This document shows positions 9,730-17,760 of a DNA stretch of 48,167 bases, piece after piece. Position 1 is the first letter of the stretch. Every line of letters starts with the position of its first letter. The notes beneath the pieces were generated by a model. It did no database searches. It was given only the letters and a program-made list of their open reading frames with translations, and had not been told where the DNA came from. Source of the stretch: a virus. The stretch is from IMG/VR virus record IMGVR_UViG_3300044949_002573, positions 1-48,167 of that record; one strand, 5' to 3'. A program made the translations under genes and the position numbers.

Positions 9730-11043
9730 ATGGCTAATAAACCGAACTGGGAGGAAGTACTCAAGTACCTCACGCCCAAGGAAACTCCCTTCTGCCCTGA
9801 AGAACCGTCACTAAACCAAAAAGTATTTTTGCGCACACACTCCCTTGAGGCATTATTCGGAGGTGCTGCTGGTGGAGGAAAATCTTCCGCCTTGTTGATG
9901 TCGGCCCTGCAATACGTGGATGTTCCTGGATATTCGGCCATTCTTTTCCGTAGAACCTTTGCTGACCTCTCCCTGCCCGGAGCCTTGATGGACCGATTCA
10001 AATCATGGATGTCTAACTATGATGACATTCACTGGAATAGCAATACATTTATTGCAACGTTCCCATCTGGTGCAAGAATATCCTTCGGCTACCTAAACAA
10101 CGTAAATGACTATCTTCGTTATAAAGGTTCCGAATTCCAATTCATCGGCATGGACGAGGTTACCGAAATCAGGGAATCCGATTATCGCTACCTGTTCTCC
10201 CGTTTACGCCGCCCTGCCAGTGGTCCAGTTTCTCAGATACCCCTGAGAATGAGGTGCGCCTCAAACCCTGCTCCCAATTGGGTTAGGCAGCGCTTCATAG
10301 TTGAAGGCATGCAGGAGGGGAGGATTTTCGTACCCTCAAAACTGACGGATAACCCAGGAATTGACGCTGTTTCCTACCGCCAAGCCCTCCAGGCTCTAGA
10401 CCCAATCGAAAGACGCAGACTTGAGGAGGGTGACTGGTGGAGCACAACTCTCGGCTCCCTTTTCGATAGAACCTCATTCGTGATAATAGATTCAAACGAG
10501 CTACCGCCAATAACAAGCTCCGCCAGGGTCGTGAGATTTTGGGACCTTGCCGCATCGGAGCCAACGCCATCTAATCCAGACCCAGACTGGACCGTAGGGA
10601 CGCTCATGCTTCTTGACGAGGGTATTTCCTACATCCTGGACGTCAGGAGAGCCCGCGTCAAAGGCGAGAAGGTTGAGCAGCTAATGGCGCAAACGGCGCT
10701 AGAGGATGGTCATGGGGTTGCTATACGCATGGAACAGGAGCCCGGCTCTTCGGGCAAGGCTCTAGCCGACCAGTATGCAAGATACGTGCTTCCTGGTTAC
10801 GATTTTTCGGCAATTCGGTCAACTGGAGATAAAGAAACAAGGGCGAGACCATTTGCGGCTGCCGTAGCTAACGGAAATGTGAGAATAGTCAGGGCTCCGT
10901 GGTTGTCGAGTTGGCTTGACGAGTTTTCGTCATTCCCGGAATCGTGCGACCATGATGACCAGGTCGACTCTGCTGTTGGGGCTTTTACATTTTTAACTGG
11001 TCTCGGGTTGCCACAGCGCAGAAGAGTTTCTATACTGCTGTAG
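9730..11043 (+). CDS. terL: Terminase large subunit
   Basis: ATPase/nuclease that pumps DNA through the portal and cuts concatemers. The N-terminal ATPase has a Walker A loop GGAAGGGKSS (44-53, K51), a Walker B FIGMDE (D142, E143) and the following TE coupling region. The C-terminal RNase H-like nuclease shows acidic residues in RFWDLAAS (D272), near MEQEPG (335-337) and in DHDDQVDSAVGAF (407-419). At 437 residues it is complete and of normal length. No small terminase subunit is recognisable beside it. It is the first rightward gene, divergent from portal and protease, and is followed by recombination genes rather than by head genes, an unusual split of the packaging and head modules. Confidence 0.95.
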   Translation: MANKPNWEEVLKYLTPKETPFCPEEPSLNQKVFLRTHSLEALFGGAAGGGKSSALLMSALQYVDVPGYSAILFRRTFADLSLPGALMDRFKSWMSNYDDIHWNSNTFIATFPSGARISFGYLNNVNDYLRYKGSEFQFIGMDEVTEIRESDYRYLFSRLRRPASGPVSQIPLRMRCASNPAPNWVRQRFIVEGMQEGRIFVPSKLTDNPGIDAVSYRQALQALDPIERRRLEEGDWWSTTLGSLFDRTSFVIIDSNELPPITSSARVVRFWDLAASEPTPSNPDPDWTVGTLMLLDEGISYILDVRRARVKGEKVEQLMAQTALEDGHGVAIRMEQEPGSSGKALADQYARYVLPGYDFSAIRSTGDKETRARPFAAAVANGNVRIVRAPWLSSWLDEFSSFPESCDHDDQVDSAVGAFTFLTGLGLPQRRRVSILL

Positions 11044-11074
11044 AGATAGACCCACTACCACAAGGAATATTAAA

Positions 11075-11566
11075 ATGAACAATGAGAAATTAGACCTTAT
11101 TAAAAAGCTCGTTGCTGAGCTCGATTCCGAATTGATGGAATATACAGACTCTGGTCCAGACATGGTTGAGGCCTGTGAATTGCTGGCAGAATTGAATTTT
11201 TTAAAGCGCGACTTGGCGATGGTTTATGATTCTTACTCTTTTGCAATGGGTAGGATTATTGGCAATGAACAAGAAGTAAATCTTTCAAGTGGCGTAAAGA
11301 TTGAAAAGACATCATCTTACGAACGCAAGGGCTGGAAGCACAAGGACCTTGGTTCTGCTGTTGCAGACAAATTAATAAAGATGTCTGTTGACATGGACAC
11401 TGGCGAAGTGACAAAATCACCATATGACATTGCGCTGGATATGCTCACATATTGCGCTCCGTCCTACTGGAGAGTAAAAGAACTCAATAAAATTGGGATT
11501 AATCCCGACAATTATTGTGAGGTTGGCGACCTTAAGACAAGCATTATTGTACGCAAAGCAAAATAA
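11075..11566 (+). CDS. Conserved-looking phage protein of unknown function
   Basis: A 163-residue, mildly acidic protein; I recognise no family. The N-terminal half (1-60) is predicted helical with heptad-like leucines (LIKKLVAELDSEL, LLAELNFL). A central Lys/Glu-rich loop is followed by a helical C-terminal part with YCAPSYWRVKEL. It lies 31 bp after terminase and 28 bp before the Rad52-like annealer, so it probably belongs to the early recombination operon. It has one LSSG at residues 70-73, discussed among rejected observations. Confidence 0.75.
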   Translation: MNNEKLDLIKKLVAELDSELMEYTDSGPDMVEACELLAELNFLKRDLAMVYDSYSFAMGRIIGNEQEVNLSSGVKIEKTSSYERKGWKHKDLGSAVADKLIKMSVDMDTGEVTKSPYDIALDMLTYCAPSYWRVKELNKIGINPDNYCEVGDLKTSIIVRKAK

Positions 11567-11594
11567 CCACTAGAAACAGGAGATAGAACCAACT

Positions 11595-12299
11595 ATGGAA
11601 CAGCAACAAGTAAACGAACAAGCCATCATGCAGGCGTTGTATGCACCATTTCCAGAGGAGATGGAAAAAGTAATGAACCTTTCGGGGGTCAACCTAAAGT
11701 TCATTCCAGTCAGTGAAGTGACCAATCGCCTCATCAAGGTACTTGGTAGGAAGTGGTCGCGCGAAGTAATCGAGTGCAAACGCGACCCAATCGATACCGA
11801 CTGGGTTATCGCCCATGTTCGCATTACATTACACTTCACGGATGGTACCGACGCAGTAATTCGCGATGGAATTGACGGAGCAAAGATTATGCGCACTAAG
11901 CAAGGTCAGATAGTTAACCTTGGTGACGCATATAAGAGTGCGGAGTCAAACGCTTTCAAGAAAGCAGCCCAAAGCCTTGGTGTTGGTTTGTACCTATCAC
12001 GTTCTGCGGACGCTATGGATATTGAGGACGCAATGGAAGCTGGCATCTTGACATCCCATCAACCAGAGCCAGTTGAAACAGCACCAAAAACAGAGCTTGA
12101 AGAGAAGTGGGATACTTTTGTTGAAATAACAAAAGCACTCACCAAAGAGCAAAAGAATGAACTCAATGAGTTCTGGTCAACACATAGCGGTGGTAAGCCA
12201 AAGCCGACAAAGACAACAGCGTCACTTGATGACCTGCAGGCCCTCGTAGTAGAAGCCCTGCGACTTCAGTTTGGTGGCAAATATGTCGACAACAAATAA
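11595..12299 (+). CDS. Rad52/Sak-type single-strand annealing protein
   Basis: Phage recombinase that coats and anneals complementary single strands. Residues 20-135 carry the Rad52-superfamily pattern: an early conserved segment ending LKFIPVSEVTNRL, a beta-rich middle (WVIAHVRITLHFTDG), and the signature GDAYKSAESNAFKKAAQSLG at 110-129 followed by VGLYLSR, matching the A..A..KRAA..LG..LY pattern of the family. Residues 140-234 are a variable, charged tail that could bind a partner such as SSB. The next gene, a RecB-like nuclease, overlaps its 3' end, giving an annealer/nuclease pair functionally like Red beta/exonuclease. A gpO-free, replication-linked role in double-strand-end repair is likely from the family. 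Confidence 0.85.
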   Translation: MEQQQVNEQAIMQALYAPFPEEMEKVMNLSGVNLKFIPVSEVTNRLIKVLGRKWSREVIECKRDPIDTDWVIAHVRITLHFTDGTDAVIRDGIDGAKIMRTKQGQIVNLGDAYKSAESNAFKKAAQSLGVGLYLSRSADAMDIEDAMEAGILTSHQPEPVETAPKTELEEKWDTFVEITKALTKEQKNELNEFWSTHSGGKPKPTKTTASLDDLQALVVEALRLQFGGKYVDNK

Positions 12300-13074
12300 T
12301 TCAGGTGCAGGCCTAAAGGCGCCAGAGTTCCTTTCACCATCTTCAATTTCAACATTTAATCAATGTCCATTGAAATTTAAGTACAGCAAGATTGACAACA
12401 TCAAAGACCCGAGTGGCAAGGAAGCGCTTCTTGGAAACTTTGTTCACGACATTCTTGAGGAAATGTACAAACTTCCACCAGAATTCAGAACACAGCAACA
12501 GGCAAAAATAATTGCCAAAGAGCAGTGGGATACGAAGTGGGCTGTTCAGGTTCAAGAAATCGTCACCGATGAAAAGAACTTAAAATTGTTCAGATGGTCT
12601 GCATGGTGGTGTGTCGAAAATCTATGGCGTTTAGAAGACCCAGCACTAGTAACCCCACACAGTCTTGAATCGTTTGTTAGCGGAGGAATTGGTGGAGTCA
12701 AGATTCGTGGATTCATCGACAGGCTAACGCAGAACAAGTTCACTGGAGCGCCAAAGATTAGCGATTACAAAACTGGCAAGACGCCAAGAAAGATGGACCT
12801 TGAGGATAAGTTCTTTCAGTTGATTGTTTATTCTCAGCTCTTATCAAGTATCGGTATTGAGTCAGATGAATCTTCAGCAGAACTCCTGTACCTGAAAGAT
12901 GGGGTTAGGTTTGAAATGCAAATAACCCCATCAGACGTAAGCAGGGTTGTTGAACAAATTCAAGAAACAAAATCAGGAATTGATGAGCGTTGTGTCTCTG
13001 GTGATTTTGAAGCAAAGAAATCTGTTCTGTGTGGATGGTGCGGGTACAAATCTTTTTGTCCAGCCTGGAATTAA
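12283..13074 (+). CDS. PD-(D/E)XK nuclease, RecB/Cas4-like with iron-sulfur cysteines
   Basis: Exonuclease of the RecB/Cas4/AddB nuclease superfamily, expected to resect DNA ends for the adjacent annealing protein. Motifs in the 263-residue form starting at ATG 12283: LSPSSISTFNQCPLKFKY (17-34), GNFVHDILE (51-59), GFIDR (D146), SDYKTGK (D161, K163) and QLIVYSQLL (179-187), which together make the active site. C28 plus C250, C253 and C259 are arranged as in Cas4/AddB proteins that hold a 4Fe-4S cluster. The frame also allows TTG 12271 or GTG 12274; ATG 12283 gives the more usual short leader and a 17 bp overlap with the annealer gene. Confidence 0.88.
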   Translation: MSTTNNSGAGLKAPEFLSPSSISTFNQCPLKFKYSKIDNIKDPSGKEALLGNFVHDILEEMYKLPPEFRTQQQAKIIAKEQWDTKWAVQVQEIVTDEKNLKLFRWSAWWCVENLWRLEDPALVTPHSLESFVSGGIGGVKIRGFIDRLTQNKFTGAPKISDYKTGKTPRKMDLEDKFFQLIVYSQLLSSIGIESDESSAELLYLKDGVRFEMQITPSDVSRVVEQIQETKSGIDERCVSGDFEAKKSVLCGWCGYKSFCPAWN

Positions 13075-13084
13075 GGAAAAGTAA

Positions 13085-13594
13085 ATGATTATTAATGATG
13101 ATGCTTTTGCGCGCATGGTGGCAGAAGAGGTAAAGAACAAGCTCTCTCCACTGCATAAAAAAGAATTAATGAAGCGAGAAAACTGGGAAAAATGGAGAGA
13201 TGCACTATTAGCACTCTCGGAAAATCTTGGACGTCAAATTGAAGATATTGAATCTGATTCCAAATCAGACCTCTCTAGATACAGTGCTTTGGGTAGGGCT
13301 GGGACGAAGTTGGGCCGTGAAGCTGGCTCCTACTACGAGACGAAAGCGACAAGAATAAAAAGGTTTAAGTTTCACGTTGATAGACGCCTTGACGAGGTTG
13401 CTGTAATGATTTCAACTGGTCAGGAAATGCAAAACGATGGTTGGGAGCAGGTTGAATTCTTGAGGCGCGCAATAGCGAGGCATCGAGCAATGCTTCGTGA
13501 TTTTGACCTAGAAGATACCTCGATAGACCGTTCGCTGTGGGATACTCTTGATAATAAGTGGACATTTGACGATATTGACGTCGATTCACTGTGA
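13085..13594 (+). CDS. Hypothetical protein, helical and charged
   Basis: A 169-residue protein with no family I can name. It is rich in Arg, Lys, Glu and Asp and mostly predicted helical; GRAGTKLGREAGSYYETKATRIKRF (roughly 76-100) is the most distinctive stretch and the C-terminus is acidic (DTLDNKWTFDDIDVDSL). It starts 10 bp after the nuclease gene with a GGAAAAG ribosome-site candidate, and precedes the HNH gene, so it belongs to the DNA-handling operon. A role in recombination or replication would be guilt by association only. Confidence 0.72.
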   Translation: MIINDDAFARMVAEEVKNKLSPLHKKELMKRENWEKWRDALLALSENLGRQIEDIESDSKSDLSRYSALGRAGTKLGREAGSYYETKATRIKRFKFHVDRRLDEVAVMISTGQEMQNDGWEQVEFLRRAIARHRAMLRDFDLEDTSIDRSLWDTLDNKWTFDDIDVDSL

Positions 13595-13622
13595 TGTAAA
13601 TCCATGATGCGCGAGGTGCCTA

Positions 13623-13964
13623 ATGATTCGAAGAAACAAACCAATCAAGAGAAGTGGCCCTCCTAAAAAAAGAAGTGCAAAAACCGAAGAGATATATGTT
13701 GAACGACGTAAATTCGTTGAACGAATCTTGAGGGAAAGACCGGCATGTGAGGCATGTAAGGTTTTTGCATCACACGACGGAAAGTCAACATACAATCAAC
13801 ATCTGAGCAATGATGTGCATGAAATAATTAGACGCTCTCAGGGTGGCTCAATACTCGATGAGGAAAATGTACTTGCAGTTTGCAGGCTGTGCCATGTAAG
13901 AATCGGCAATTATCCACAGCTTGCTTTTGATTTGGGCCTAGCAAAGCACGGCTGGGAAAGATAA
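13623..13964 (+). CDS. HNH-type endonuclease-like protein
   Basis: A 113-residue protein with a very basic N-terminal arm (1-20) and a compact zinc-binding HNH fold: CEAC at 42-45, VHEIIRRSQGG at 65-75, ENVLAVCRLCH at 81-91. The cysteine pairs C42/C45 and C87/C90 would hold the structural zinc, with H66, N82 and H91 around the metal site. The residue after H66 is Glu where a second His is common in homing-type HNH enzymes. HNH proteins near terminase often assist packaging cleavage in HK97-like phages, which is possible here, though terminase lies 2.6 kb upstream. It ends 347 bp before the next gene and is the last gene before a strong terminator. Confidence 0.8.
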   Translation: MIRRNKPIKRSGPPKKRSAKTEEIYVERRKFVERILRERPACEACKVFASHDGKSTYNQHLSNDVHEIIRRSQGGSILDEENVLAVCRLCHVRIGNYPQLAFDLGLAKHGWER

Positions 13965-14040
13965 TTTTTTATAGTTTTATAATTAACACTTTCAGTATTT
14001 AATACAGGTGTATCGTTGTAATTCTTAGGACCGTTATAGG

Positions 14041-14093
14041 CGCGAAAGTCGGGTGAGGAGACTCACTCGGCTTTTGCGTCTTTTGTTTTATTT
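14041..14093 (+). terminator. Rho-independent terminator with GAGA tetraloop
   Basis: Bases 14041-14057 pair with 14062-14078 to form a 17 bp stem with three G-T pairs, closed by the GNRA-type tetraloop GAGA (14058-14061). The tail after the stem (14079-14093) is T-rich though interrupted. It lies 77 bp after the HNH gene and would end the terL-to-HNH transcript. Confidence 0.65.
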
Positions 14094-14253
14094 AAACATT
14101 ATTTAAAAGCTCTTCACTTATTGGTGCATAACATAAGTGCTAACCTTTATTCGTCTAGCCGATATCTACCCTTCACGGAAGAAAGGCGGTGGTCCAAGAG
14201 TCGAGTGTTCCTACACGGCAATGATTCTGAGCCGCCGCAAACGGTTCGAATTT
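14094..14253 (+). other. Gene-free interval between two terminators; possible small RNA
   Basis: No coding frame of note is present. The interval is bounded by terminators on both sides. A GGCGG block near 14186 is complementary to CCGCC near 14232 and could enclose a folded element of about 50 bases. A TTGGTG/TAACCT-like pair near 14120-14150 could act as a weak promoter. I tested for a tRNA because TTCGAAT occurs near 14245, but the T-stem does not pair. A short RNA ending at the 14254 terminator, or a leader for the RuvC gene, are both possible. Confidence 0.25.
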
Positions 14254-14295
14254 AACCCACCGAACTAGCTGGATGTTCGGTGGGTTTTTGCTTTT
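14254..14295 (+). terminator. Strong rho-independent terminator before RuvC gene
   Basis: AACCCACCGAAC (14254-14265) pairs perfectly with GTTCGGTGGGTT (14275-14286) around a nine-base loop, followed by TTTG and a further TTTT. It lies only 17-26 bases upstream of the GTG start of the RuvC-like gene, so it may act as an attenuator for that gene or end an RNA made from the preceding interval. Confidence 0.85.
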
Positions 14296-14311
14296 AGGTT
14301 AGTATGTCATC

Positions 14312-14839
14312 GTGATAAACGATTTTCTTGGACTAGACCTATCCCTAACGTCAACTGGGTATGCGTTTGGCGATGAATCAGGAGTTATCTCGTTTAACAA
14401 GTCTGGGCCGGAACGACTATGGCTAGTGAAAAGGGAAATAGAATCCCTAATCAATAAATATGACGCAAAGGCAGTCATGCTTGAGGGCTACTCATTTGCT
14501 TCACGCAGTGGTCAGGCTTTCTCCATTGGGGAGCTAGGAGGAGTGGTCCGCTTGCTGCTGTGGCAAATTGGAATCCCATATGTGACAATACCCCCAACTT
14601 GCCGAGCGAAGTTTGCAACCGGAAAAGGAAACGCCTCAAAAAACGAAGTAATTTCATCCATATCCGCACGTACTGGGATTGTTTGGCAAAACCCAGGAGC
14701 CGACGACAGATGTGATGCATGGATTCTGCAGGAGATGGGCTTGGCACATATAGGTAAACCACGATTTAATTGGCCAGCACAGAACATGGATGCTTTAGCC
14801 AAGGTAGATTGGACACCAATCGAGGAACAAGGGGAATAA
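14312..14839 (+). CDS. RuvC-like Holliday junction resolvase
   Basis: RNase H-fold nuclease that resolves four-way junctions and branched DNA before packaging. The catalytic acidic set is visible in the 175-residue product: D9 in GLDLSLTSTG, E58 in MLEGYSF, and D131/D132 with D135 in GADDRCDAWIL; K110 lies in the conserved GNASKNEV segment. It starts at GTG 14312, immediately after a strong terminator hairpin. Its stop overlaps the ATG of the next small gene by one base, so the two are translationally coupled. Fits the recombination set upstream (annealer and nuclease). Confidence 0.9.
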   Translation: MINDFLGLDLSLTSTGYAFGDESGVISFNKSGPERLWLVKREIESLINKYDAKAVMLEGYSFASRSGQAFSIGELGGVVRLLLWQIGIPYVTIPPTCRAKFATGKGNASKNEVISSISARTGIVWQNPGADDRCDAWILQEMGLAHIGKPRFNWPAQNMDALAKVDWTPIEEQGE

Positions 14840-15174
14840 TGAGAACATCACCCATAAGCCAGATAGAAATTGAACAAGAGCTGATAAGGCTAATAGACAG
14901 ACTCGAAACAGAAACAGAAAAATTTGAGACCCTAGCGATAGATGCGGCGAAGAAAGACGCGCTCTACAAGTCGACATGGGCACGTGAATACCTATCCGCG
15001 AAAGGTTCAATTAAAGAACGCGAAGCTTGGGCAGACTACAAAATGGATGAGCAGAATTTTGACTACAGGTGCGCAGAAGCACTAGTTAAAACAAAGAGAG
15101 AGTTACTTCTATCCCTAAGAACATCAATTGATGCAATGAGAACACTCAATGCAAATGTCAGAACGCAGGTATAA
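14839..15174 (+). CDS. Small coiled-coil protein coupled to RuvC gene
   Basis: I choose ATG 14839, which overlaps the RuvC stop (TAATG); the longer frame upstream would lie inside the RuvC gene. The 111-residue product is almost wholly helical with heptad spacing (IEIEQELIRLIDRLETETEKFE, split by a YKSTWAREYLSAKG segment), rich in Glu/Lys, and without Cys. Proteins of this shape occur beside RuvC and ParB-like genes in actinobacterial phages. I know no function; a DNA-repair cofactor or oligomerisation partner is possible. Confidence 0.72.
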   Translation: MRTSPISQIEIEQELIRLIDRLETETEKFETLAIDAAKKDALYKSTWAREYLSAKGSIKEREAWADYKMDEQNFDYRCAEALVKTKRELLLSLRTSIDAMRTLNANVRTQV

Positions 15175-15176
15175 AT

Positions 15177-16004
15177 ATGTCAAACAAAATTCACGAATCA
15201 TTAAAGCAACTTGCGGTTGATGTAGACAAACTAGTTCCACTTGAGGGAAACCCGAGAAAAGGTAACGTCCAGTCAATCGTGGCTTCATACAGAGAATTTG
15301 GACAGATAAAGCCAATTGTTATTCGCCCAAACGATGATGGAACATCAACCGTTATTGCAGGTAATCACCAGTTAGAAGCAGCAAAACTTCTTGGGTGGGA
15401 CAAGATAGCAGCAGTTAGCTATGACGTTGACAACAAGAAGGCAATTGCATTTGCGATTGCCGACAACAGAACCATGGAGCTCGGTTACACGGAATCAGAA
15501 CTACTGAGTGAGTTCATCCTTGAAATTCACGAAGAATACCCAGAGCTTGTTGACAGTCTTGGATGGGATGAATTCGAGATTGCAGAATTCGAACAGACAT
15601 CAATTAGAGATGAATATCAAGTTGTTGGAAGTGGTTCTTACACTCCCCCGGTGATGGTGGAGGATTCAGAAGCGGAAGAAGAGTATGAAAAATTCCAGGA
15701 GACAAAAATAAAAGATACCTCAATGGATATGAATGCTGTCTCAATTACCAAGGATAAAGAGGGAAATCAGCAGATAAATATCAGACCAGGGATTGACCAG
15801 AACGACGCTGTAGTCAGGGGCTCGACAACCGTATCTCCTCGCTCTGCGCCACAAGCCGTTGTTCAGTACACGATTGTTTTTGACAACACCCAGCAACAGG
15901 CAGAATGGTACACGTTCATAAAGTGGCTGCGTTCGGATGCCGGGCTAGAAGGTGACACGGTTGCAGAGAAGTTGATTTCTTTTATCTCAGAGCACACACC
16001 ATGA
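15177..16004 (+). CDS. ParB-like nuclease-domain protein (IbrB/YbdM-like)
   Basis: Residues 12-100 carry the ParB/sulfiredoxin fold: LVPLEGNPRKGN, a helix with YREFGQIKPIVIRP, and IAGNHQLEAAKLLGW, which form the nucleotide-binding pocket of the ParB N-domain; IADNRTMELG follows as in phage ParB-like proteins. The 275-residue protein lacks an obvious HTH DNA-binding domain and ends in a separate C-terminal domain (about 215-275, starting VVQYTIVFDN) preceded by an acidic linker. Its stop overlaps the start of the PAPS-reductase-like gene by 4 bp. ParB-like plus PAPS-reductase-like pairing is known from IbrB/IbrA and YbdM/YbdN; what the pair does in phages is unsettled. Confidence 0.88.
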   Translation: MSNKIHESLKQLAVDVDKLVPLEGNPRKGNVQSIVASYREFGQIKPIVIRPNDDGTSTVIAGNHQLEAAKLLGWDKIAAVSYDVDNKKAIAFAIADNRTMELGYTESELLSEFILEIHEEYPELVDSLGWDEFEIAEFEQTSIRDEYQVVGSGSYTPPVMVEDSEAEEEYEKFQETKIKDTSMDMNAVSITKDKEGNQQINIRPGIDQNDAVVRGSTTVSPRSAPQAVVQYTIVFDNTQQQAEWYTFIKWLRSDAGLEGDTVAEKLISFISEHTP

Positions 16005-17128
16005 CGAGACAGCGCCTATTTCTCGATATGTCTTGCGTGGAGGCTGCACGCCAAAGAATCAGGCATGTTTACGACCAGTTTGACACTGTCTGCGTGCAGT
16101 TCTCTGGGGGAAAAGACTCAACTGCAGTTCTATATCTTGCAAAAGAAGTGCACGAAGAAAGAAATCTTGGGCCAGTAAAAGTCATTTTTCGAGATGAGGA
16201 AATGGTCAGCCCAAGTGTCGTTGAGTATGTTGAAAAAGTTCGCAATTATGACTGGGTTGATATGGAGTGGTACTGCCTCCCATACCCAGCGGAAATTTGG
16301 GTTCTTGGCTATCGTTTAACAACGGTTCTTTGGAGTCAGCAGCGTGGAGAACAGAATAGGTGGCTAAGGGACATGCCAGAGTTTGCAATTAATGCAAATG
16401 ATTTTGGTCTTTCTCACGATAGTTCGCTGCCGGAGCAAACTGACTACTACACAATGCAGGGCAAGAAGGGGAATGTTGCTTTCCTAACAGGTGTTCGAGC
16501 GAGTGAATCAATGGTTAGATATCGCTCTGTAGTTCAAAAATTACATGAAAATTACATAAATACCCCGTACAAACTAAAAGCTGGGATACCGCTCAAATTC
16601 GCAAAAGTCATTTATGACTGGAACACCAACGACGTATTCAAGTTCATAATAGAAGAACACAATGCCGAATATTGTGAGTACTACGACTTGGCTGTAGCAA
16701 CAGGGAGCAACACGAGAGTTGGTATACCGCTCCACGCAACAGCAATAAGAAGAATTGGTGACGTAATAGCAACTGAGCCAGAATTCTATGACAGGCTATG
16801 GGAGTGCTTTCCATTCATAGATGCGCAAAGAAGATGGTGGCCAGAATTTGATAGCGAAAGCCTTATAGCTAGATACTCTGGTCGAGGGTTTGATGGTGCC
16901 TCTGAATTCATCGATGAATATCTTGTTGGGGACAGAAGAAAAATGGAAGCACGCGTATATGTTTCAAAGTTTAGAAAAAAACATCTTCAAGACCCATATG
17001 GATACCCGGTAAGTTGGTTGATAAGAAACTTGATGTTAAATGAAATAGACGTCAACTCACCAACTCCAGTTGGACCGAAAACAAAAGCAAATGCAGTAAG
17101 AATTCTTGAAAGTGAAACAGAATTGTGA
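16001..17128 (+). CDS. PAPS-reductase-like PP-loop ATPase (IbrA/YbdN-like)
   Basis: Adenine nucleotide alpha-hydrolase of the phosphoadenosine phosphosulfate reductase superfamily. The PP-loop SGGKDST is at residues 35-41 and VFLTGVRASES-like sequence (GVRASESMVRYR) follows near 165, as in the IbrA/DUF3440 branch. The 375-residue length suits that branch and exceeds classic CysH; the C-terminal cysteine motif of true PAPS reductases is absent, so assimilatory sulfate reduction is unlikely. It sits between two ParB-like genes with 4 bp overlaps on both sides. Known relatives include DndC, which installs phosphorothioates, but here DndD/DndE partners are missing. A nucleic-acid modification role is plausible inference. 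Confidence 0.85.
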   Translation: MTRQRLFLDMSCVEAARQRIRHVYDQFDTVCVQFSGGKDSTAVLYLAKEVHEERNLGPVKVIFRDEEMVSPSVVEYVEKVRNYDWVDMEWYCLPYPAEIWVLGYRLTTVLWSQQRGEQNRWLRDMPEFAINANDFGLSHDSSLPEQTDYYTMQGKKGNVAFLTGVRASESMVRYRSVVQKLHENYINTPYKLKAGIPLKFAKVIYDWNTNDVFKFIIEEHNAEYCEYYDLAVATGSNTRVGIPLHATAIRRIGDVIATEPEFYDRLWECFPFIDAQRRWWPEFDSESLIARYSGRGFDGASEFIDEYLVGDRRKMEARVYVSKFRKKHLQDPYGYPVSWLIRNLMLNEIDVNSPTPVGPKTKANAVRILESETEL

Positions 17129-17685
17129 AAGATATAAAAATTGATTGGGTAACAAAAGAAAAACTAATTGTTCCAGAGTGGAAATCCACTTATACGCTTA
17201 GACCAGAACTGCTTTTAATATCTGCATCCCTTATGCAGCATGGTTTCATCCAACCTATTCATGCACGAAGGGAAACTGGAGAGATAATAGACGGCTCAGA
17301 AAGATATAAACTTTTAATAAATATTGAAGAAATATCTGAAATCCATGGAGAATTGATACCAGTCGTATTTCATGACTGCGACAAGATTGAAGCAATGATG
17401 ATGCACATGCAACTAAACCGTGGTAAGTCGGTAATCGTTGCAGCAAAGATGTCGAAGATAATTAGGGAGATGAAAAGGTCAGGGCGTTATACAAATCAAG
17501 ATTTTGATGACCTCTTGTGCATGAAGTCTGATGAATTATCATTAATGCTTGACAGCAGCCTAATTAAAGTTAGAAAAATAAAAGAACACAATTATGCTCG
17601 TGCATGGGTTCCGATTGAGGCCCCATCCGGGAAAAGCGACTCTTCAAAACCATTCTTCGAGTCCCCACCAAACCCTGATAGATAA
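17125..17685 (+). CDS. Second ParB-like protein, divergent and short
   Basis: A 186-residue protein with the ParB N-domain order: LLLISASLMQHGFIQPIHARR, then GEIIDGSERYKLL (the nucleotide-binding helix region, with SER in place of the more usual GHR/NHR) and MMMHMQLNRGK. A helical segment (100-150) with KMSKIIREM and LSLMLDSS could be an HTH-like middle domain. It starts at GTG 17125 overlapping the preceding stop, so three genes (ParB, PP-loop enzyme, ParB) form a tight translationally coupled set. It is not a simple duplicate of the first ParB gene, from which it differs strongly in sequence. Confidence 0.78.
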   Translation: MKDIKIDWVTKEKLIVPEWKSTYTLRPELLLISASLMQHGFIQPIHARRETGEIIDGSERYKLLINIEEISEIHGELIPVVFHDCDKIEAMMMHMQLNRGKSVIVAAKMSKIIREMKRSGRYTNQDFDDLLCMKSDELSLMLDSSLIKVRKIKEHNYARAWVPIEAPSGKSDSSKPFFESPPNPDR

Positions 17686-17760
17686 TTAAATAAAACTTAA
17701 TTAAATGGTGTCTAGGTTGGACGCATAAACTCTGGTATATTTTTATGACCAAGGAGTTTT

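Noticed and set aside
11075-11566. LSSG at residues 70-73 of the unknown protein as another protease site
   Set aside because: It is a single copy inside an otherwise ordered small protein from the early operon, with no linker around it; chance is the simpler explanation.
14180-14260. Possible tRNA around TTCGAAT
   Set aside because: The bases flanking the T-loop do not pair, and no acceptor, D or anticodon stem can be drawn.
14770-14838. Upstream extension of the coiled-coil gene
   Set aside because: It would lie wholly within RuvC coding sequence; the overlapping TAATG start is far more plausible.
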